The notes below the pieces were generated by a model. That model worked only from the letters and a program-made list of their open reading frames with translations. It did no database searches and was not told where the DNA came from. Below, piece by piece: positions 30,321-34,419 of a stretch of 34,419 nucleotides of DNA. Every line of letters begins with the position of its first letter. Position 1 is the first letter of the stretch. The DNA is taken from the NCBI GenBank assembly GCA_027311945.1, contig DAICXZ010000021.1, forward strand, positions 1-34,419. The letters run 5' to 3'. Position numbers and translations under genes: made by a program. Origin of the DNA: Erythrobacter sp. Lineage in GTDB: Bacteria > Pseudomonadota > Alphaproteobacteria > Sphingomonadales > Sphingomonadaceae.

Positions 30321-32147
30321 ATGCCCGGTTTCGCCCTGACCTGGTCGCGCTCGCGAAGGTCGTTTGCCTTCGCGCCGCTGGCCGACGAGACGACGCTGGA
30401 CGAGGGGCCCCTCTTCGCTGCGATCGACAGCCCGCGCTCGCTTCAACTGGCTGGCAGGTGGCGGGCAGACAACGCTCAGGATCTGGCGCGCACTCTGGGC
30501 CTGCGGGCTGGCGCGCCAATTCACGAAGTGCTCGCCGCAGGATGGTGCAAGTGGCAAACCGGCCTCGCCGACCGCCTGCGCGGGCCGTTCGCCGTTACCA
30601 TCCTCGAAGTCGAGAGCAACACACTCTACGTCGCGCGCGATTTCGCTGGCGTCGAACCATTGTTCTACACCAAAATTGCCGAGGGCCTCGCGCTCTCGTC
30701 TTCTCCGGGCATCGCGCGTGCGCTTGGCGACGGCACGGACCCGGTCGATCTGGCTTCGGTTTCCAGCTTTCTCGACGGCCATCGCACCGGCAAGACCGAA
30801 ACGTTCTACGCAAACGTTGCGCGCCTGGCACCCGGCCACTGGATGAAACTATCACCATCCGGCGAACGGGTCGAACCATACTGGTCAGTCGGCAAGGTCG
30901 AGCCGCGCCCCTCGCGCGCGGACGCCGCCGAACACTTTCGCGAACTTCTGGACCGGTCAGTCGCAGCCAGCGCAGCCGAATCCGGCAGGCCGGGCGTGCT
31001 TTTGAGCGGCGGGTTGGACTCATCGGCGATCCTCGCCAGCTTCGCGCAGCACAGCGGGGACATCTCGAAGCTGCCATCGCTTTCGATGACCTTTCGCGGC
31101 AACGACGGATGGGCCGATGGCAAGTATATCGATGCCCTACGCCAGCACTTCCCCATGGACCATCACGACTTGCCGAGCGAGAAGCATGACCCCCTGGCAA
31201 GCCTCGACCTGTACCTTCCGGTGCTCGACGGACCGTGCTTGGGATATGGCCTCTCCATATCCAACCGGCTGTTACCGATGGCCGCTAGCCTTGGCTGCAC
31301 ATCGCTGTTCAACGGCCACGGCGGCGACGAAGTTGTCAGCTATGGCGCGGGCAGGCTGAACGAGCTGGCCTTGCGCGGGCACTGGTGGCGTCTGTGGAGG
31401 GAAGCCGAAGGTGCGGCCCACCTCTCTTCGATTCCGCAATGGAAAGTCTTCGACAAGTATCTCTTCCATAGGCCAGAGCGACGCTGGCTGGACCGGCAAT
31501 GGAAGCGACTGCGCCGCCCAGCGATCACCGAGCCGGATTTGCAACCCGAAGTCCGCAGCGACGACTTGCTTCTGCATCATCTGGAAGAAGGGCCTCCCCA
31601 GTCGCTACGCTCTGACCCGGCTCATACCGAGCGCGATCTGCAAATCAGCGCTATAGACGCCCCGCTGCAAGCCCATGCGCTGGAAACGCTCGTGCTGTGC
31701 GGCCGGCATCATGGCCTGGAAACCGCCCTGCCGTTTTTCGACCGCGAGCTTGTCGAGTTCTCGGTCGGCTTGCCGTCGGACTGGAAGCTGCGCAACGGAT
31801 ATACCCGCTATATCCTGCGCAAGGGCATGGAAGGCCGCGTGCCCGACTGCGTGACCTGGCGGCGCGACAAGAACGATTTCACGAACGACTTCCAGACCGG
31901 GCTGATCGAACGCAGCCCGCAGCTGCGCGATCTCGTGTCATCGTCCAACAGCAACTTGAAGGGCCTCGTCAGCCCGCAATGGTTTGATCACATCTGGTCC
32001 AAAGTAACACAGCAGGGATCATCGATCCCCGGCGATGACGCGCGTGCGCTATGGCGCGTCGCACTGCTGGCCCTGTGGCTCGGCAGCGACCGGCGCGCGC
32101 AATTGCCGCCGAAGCTACGGCCGATTGGAGTTGAGGGCGATGTCTGA
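30321..32147 (+). CDS. Lasso cyclase C (asparagine synthetase-like)
   Basis: A 608-aa macrolactam synthetase: it adenylates the Asp side chain with ATP and closes it with the core's N-terminal Gly to make the ring. The PP-loop is LLSGGLDSSAI (S229-S235), and NGHGGDEVVSYG and DAPLQAHALETLVLCGRHHGLETALPFFDRELVEF (in pieces) match the synthetase domain of AsnB/LasC. The N-terminal glutamine amidotransferase-like half (about 1-190) is present but starts MPG and lacks the catalytic Cys2, as in other lasso cyclases. ATG 30321 lies one base after B2. The stop overlaps the kinase gene by 8 bp. Length is normal for the family. Confidence 0.94.
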   Translation: MPGFALTWSRSRRSFAFAPLADETTLDEGPLFAAIDSPRSLQLAGRWRADNAQDLARTLGLRAGAPIHEVLAAGWCKWQTGLADRLRGPFAVTILEVESNTLYVARDFAGVEPLFYTKIAEGLALSSSPGIARALGDGTDPVDLASVSSFLDGHRTGKTETFYANVARLAPGHWMKLSPSGERVEPYWSVGKVEPRPSRADAAEHFRELLDRSVAASAAESGRPGVLLSGGLDSSAILASFAQHSGDISKLPSLSMTFRGNDGWADGKYIDALRQHFPMDHHDLPSEKHDPLASLDLYLPVLDGPCLGYGLSISNRLLPMAASLGCTSLFNGHGGDEVVSYGAGRLNELALRGHWWRLWREAEGAAHLSSIPQWKVFDKYLFHRPERRWLDRQWKRLRRPAITEPDLQPEVRSDDLLLHHLEEGPPQSLRSDPAHTERDLQISAIDAPLQAHALETLVLCGRHHGLETALPFFDRELVEFSVGLPSDWKLRNGYTRYILRKGMEGRVPDCVTWRRDKNDFTNDFQTGLIERSPQLRDLVSSSNSNLKGLVSPQWFDHIWSKVTQQGSSIPGDDARALWRVALLALWLGSDRRAQLPPKLRPIGVEGDV

Positions 32148-33069
32148 GCAAAGCAGGGGGCTGTACGAGGCTTTCGGCCTTGTCATCGAAAGCGATATTC
32201 CCCTCAACGAACTGCGCCCTGCGGCGGCGGGTGCGGTGCCCGATATGCGCTTTGTCGAACGCCCCATCGGGCGCGCGCTGCCCGGGCGCGACGACGGCGT
32301 CGTGATCGACTATCATGATCCCGCAGGCGTGGTGATGGCCTGGCCGGACGTGGCTGGCTTCCGCCTGGTCGACAAGGCGACGGTGTGGGTCGAGAGATAC
32401 CCCGAGACGCCGCTTTCCTATGTCGCCTTTCCGATCCTCGGCCCGATCATGGCCTGGATGCTGAACTGGCGGGAGTTCTTCGTCATCCACGCCAGCGCCA
32501 TCGACATCAATGGCAAGACGGTTGCGCTGATGGGCGACAAGATGGCCGGCAAGTCGACCACCGCGGCAGCTTTCGTGCGCGCTGGCTATCCCCTCATTAC
32601 CGACGATCTGCTCGCCATCACCTTCGATGATCGGGGTATGCCGGTATGCCACCCTGCTTTCCCCCAGCTGAAGCTGGCGGACGATGCGGCGGCGAGCATT
32701 CAGGTCGTTGGCGCAGAGGCCCTGCCGCTGGTTTACGAGGGCTTTTCCAAGCGGCAACACAAGCTGGCTGCCATGCGCACCGAAGCGGCCAGCCTCGACT
32801 ATCTGCTGACGCTTGATCGCGGGGGCGATGATCCGGCGCTCCATCACTTCGACACCGCCGCCGCGATCTCCGCGATCAACCGCTTCAGCTACATGCCTCG
32901 CTTCAGCGATGCCCCCTGGTCGCACGAGGACAAGGCGCGGCACTTCACAGCCTGCACGAGGCTGGCAGACAAGGCCGTGGTCGCCCGGCTGCAGATACCT
33001 GATGCTCTGGCCCGCCTGCATGAGACGGTCGAGCTGGTCGCCACTGCCTGCGAGCGGAACGGGGCATGA
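32140..33069 (+). CDS. HPr-kinase-like lasso peptide kinase (K)
   Basis: A 309-aa protein related to the C-terminal domain of HPr kinase/phosphorylase. H117 sits in VIHASAI, the P-loop is GDKMAGKST (132-140), and ITDDLLAIT (D155, D156) supplies metal-binding/catalytic Asp residues. In paeninodin-type clusters this kind of enzyme phosphorylates the C-terminal Ser of the precursor; the precursor here also ends in Ser, so the same reaction is predicted. There is no HPr or sugar-phosphotransferase gene near, arguing against a carbon-regulation role. ATG 32140 overlaps the cyclase end and the TGA overlaps the exporter ATG (ATGA). Confidence 0.9.
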   Translation: MSEQSRGLYEAFGLVIESDIPLNELRPAAAGAVPDMRFVERPIGRALPGRDDGVVIDYHDPAGVVMAWPDVAGFRLVDKATVWVERYPETPLSYVAFPILGPIMAWMLNWREFFVIHASAIDINGKTVALMGDKMAGKSTTAAAFVRAGYPLITDDLLAITFDDRGMPVCHPAFPQLKLADDAAASIQVVGAEALPLVYEGFSKRQHKLAAMRTEAASLDYLLTLDRGGDDPALHHFDTAAAISAINRFSYMPRFSDAPWSHEDKARHFTACTRLADKAVVARLQIPDALARLHETVELVATACERNGA

Positions 33070-34325
33070 TCGCCAGCCTGAGCAGGTTTGTCGCCTTTCT
33101 CTGGCGGTTGACCAATGGCCGGATCGGCATTGCCCTCGCGCTTAACGTGCTGGCCAGCTTTACCGAAGGCGTGTCGCTGTTCCTGCTGATCCCGCTCATC
33201 GCCACGATCGACGCAGGACGTTCCGGGCCAGCGATCGACATTCCGATCATCGGCGATCTGGTCCAGCGCTTCCAGCCCAGCCTCGGTTTGCTGCTGATCG
33301 GCTTTGTCGTGCTGATCGTGATACAGGGCGCGCTGGTTCGGTCGAAAACGCTTTATCTCACGGCGGTCATGCATCGCGCCATCGACCGGCTGCGGCAGGC
33401 CTTTTTCGTAAACGCCGGCAACGCGCAATGGGAGGTGTTGCAGCAATCGCGCGTATCCGATCTCAACAATATCCTCACGGTGGAGACAAGCCGGATCCAG
33501 ATCGCGGCATCGAACCTGACGAGCCTGTTTCAGGCGCTGATCCTGCTGCTCACCTATCTGGCGATGGCGCTGCTGGTATCATGGCAGATGGCCCTGTTCG
33601 CCGGCTGCATCGGCCTGGTGATGTTTGCCGTGCTGTACCCGATCCGGCGCCAGGCGACGCGGTTCGGGCAGGATGTCGGCCAGATGTTCCGCGAACAGAA
33701 CCACATCTTGCTCGAATTTCTCAACGGCATCCGGGTGGCCAAGTCGTTCCTCATCGAAGACGCCTATGCCAAGCGCTTCTGGCAAAGGTTGAGCCTGATA
33801 CGGCAATCGACGCTGCGCTATGCCAGGATCAGCACGCTGGGAACCTACAGCTTCCAGGTCATGAGCGCGATCGCCGCTGCGGCCTTCATCTGGGTTGCCG
33901 TCGAGGTAGCACAGCTCGATTTCGGGCGGCTTGTCGTGCTGCTGCTCATCTTCCTGCGCCTCGCCCCACGTTTCGGGGCCATGCAGGAATCGATGCAGAA
34001 CCTGCTTAGCAACCTTCCCGCCTTCGATAGCTTCCGCGAACAGTCGACCGTGTTCGCGCAGGCTGCCGAGCCGAAAGGCGAGATGAGCGAAGCAGCTCCG
34101 CGCTTCACCGACGAAATCCGGCTCGAAGGCCTGTCGCTCAGCTATCCGGGAGCCGCGAAACCCGCGCTGGAAGATGTGAACCTGTCGATCAAGTTCGGGC
34201 GCATCACCGCCCTGATCGGCCCCTCGGGAAGCGGGAAGAGCACTATTGCCGATCTCGTCATGGGTCTGTTGCGCCCGACTGACCGGCCCCCACCGAGTGG
34301 TCCGCGGGGATTGTTAGTGCATTGA
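33066..34325 (+). pseudogene. Lasso ABC exporter (D), 3' end lost at a mobile-element junction
   Basis: The frame codes for 419 aa, of which about 405 match a half-size exporter of the McjD/MsbA type: transmembrane helices lie between about residues 10 and 310, GPSGSGKST is the Walker A (385-393), and MGLLRPT follows as expected. After about 34280-34283 the sequence changes to RPPPSGPRGLLVH and stops. The Q loop, signature, Walker B and switch His of the nucleotide-binding domain are all missing, against a usual length near 580-600. The protein therefore cannot hydrolyse ATP normally. It would export the finished peptide and give self-protection. An insertion is the likeliest cause; its remaining part should lie beyond the element. 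Confidence 0.85.
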
Positions 34326-34419
34326 CGCCTCCATCGCCAGTGTCGGCCGTAGGTGGAGCGAAGCGGAACCGGAGGGCGACACTGGCGATGGAACGGCCTC
34401 TGGAGCCGGTGGTCGATAT
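34280..34419. mobile_element. Probable terminal segment of an insertion element (family not identified)
   Basis: Where the exporter frame breaks, the sequence TGACCGGCCCCCACCGAGTG begins at 34280. It has no coding similarity that I can see, and contains a long inverted repeat at 34330-34392. The sudden switch inside a conserved ABC domain and non-coding nature fit the end of a transposable element; a TG start is found for instance in IS21-like ends, but family assignment is a guess. The other end and any transposase lie outside the window. Confidence 0.5.
34330..34392. repeat. 16-bp perfect inverted repeat (long hairpin)
   Basis: TCCATCGCCAGTGTCG (34330-34345) is perfectly complementary to CGACACTGGCGATGGA (34377-34392), with a 31-nt loop. 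It can form a stable stem in RNA or extruded DNA. It lies within the presumed mobile-element end. It has no T-run, so it is not a standard terminator; it could shield the element's genes from read-through or be a transposase-related site (inference). Confidence 0.8.

Noticed and set aside
30321-32147. Housekeeping glutamine-dependent asparagine synthetase
   Set aside because: The N-terminal catalytic Cys2 is missing (starts MPG) and the gene is embedded in the lasso operon.
32140-33069. True HPr kinase of a carbon-regulation phosphotransferase system
   Set aside because: It lies inside the lasso operon, overlaps cyclase and exporter genes, and no HPr or EI gene is near.
1-34419. CRISPR array, tRNA, rRNA or other structured RNA genes
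   Set aside because: No regularly spaced direct repeats and no cloverleaf or rRNA-like sequence were noticed in the gaps.
1-34419. The two terminal mobile-element fragments forming one composite transposon carrying the window
   Set aside because: The left fragment is an IS5-type transposase end; the right junction sequence shows no matching inverted repeat, and the genes between are mostly housekeeping.

Overview
The window reads as a GC-rich, gene-dense alphaproteobacterial chromosome segment, most likely Sphingomonadales and possibly Erythrobacteraceae. This placement is an inference from recognisable proteins and gene style (an HWE-type histidine kinase, GlnD, FtsK, RimB/RimK pair, a tannase-family esterase, a proline/betaine-type fused permease), not from a database search. 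Most of it is ordinary housekeeping sequence with short gaps, 4-bp start/stop overlaps within operons, and three convergent pairs whose stop codons share 4 bp.

Layout. 1-325: the 3' end of an IS5-family transposase abuts a TetR-family regulator that is cut in its DNA-binding helix. 413-2625: a small lipoprotein, divergent from a GAF-PAS-HWE histidine kinase. 2636-4956: a two-gene compatible-solute ABC importer with permease and binding protein fused. 4953-6910 (minus): lgt and a MidA/NDUFAF7-like methyltransferase, translationally coupled. 7041-9815: glnD. 9816-10132: an AT-rich regulatory gap leading to a LuxR-type regulator with a degenerate receiver (10133-10762), facing an unknown 129-aa gene. 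11288-12528: YggS-type PLP protein divergent from a ThiE-like protein. 12597-16382: ftsK, rimB-like and rimK. 16479-18053 (minus): a secreted tannase/feruloyl-esterase-family hydrolase. 18206-19675: a HerA-like ATPase. 19672-21525: flavin reductase-like protein divergent from alanine dehydrogenase. 21617-22747: a comparatively AT-rich acyltransferase. 22787-25260 (minus): oligopeptidase B and a hot-dog thioesterase. 25450-27929: galE and ugd, making UDP-sugars.

28018-34325 is the accessory highlight: a lasso-peptide (RiPP) biosynthetic cluster. A 46-aa precursor (29359-29499), missing from simple long-ORF views because of its size, carries the textbook leader signature Y-x2-P-x-F-x3-G-x5-T-x-G and a 24-residue core starting with Gly and with Asp at core position 9. 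A strong terminator/attenuator follows, then the leader-binding RRE protein (B1), the cysteine protease (B2), the asparagine-synthetase-like cyclase (C), an HPr-kinase-like tailoring kinase (K) and an ABC exporter (D). A nucleotidyltransferase-like gene sits divergently on the other side. The precursor ends in Ser, the residue such kinases phosphorylate in the paeninodin group, so a C-terminally phosphorylated, perhaps further decorated, lasso peptide is predicted.

The exporter reading frame is lost just after its Walker A motif (about 34280), where sequence that looks like the end of a mobile element begins, with a 16-bp inverted repeat forming a long hairpin. The cluster may therefore be export-deficient, or the rest of the exporter lies beyond the element, outside the window.
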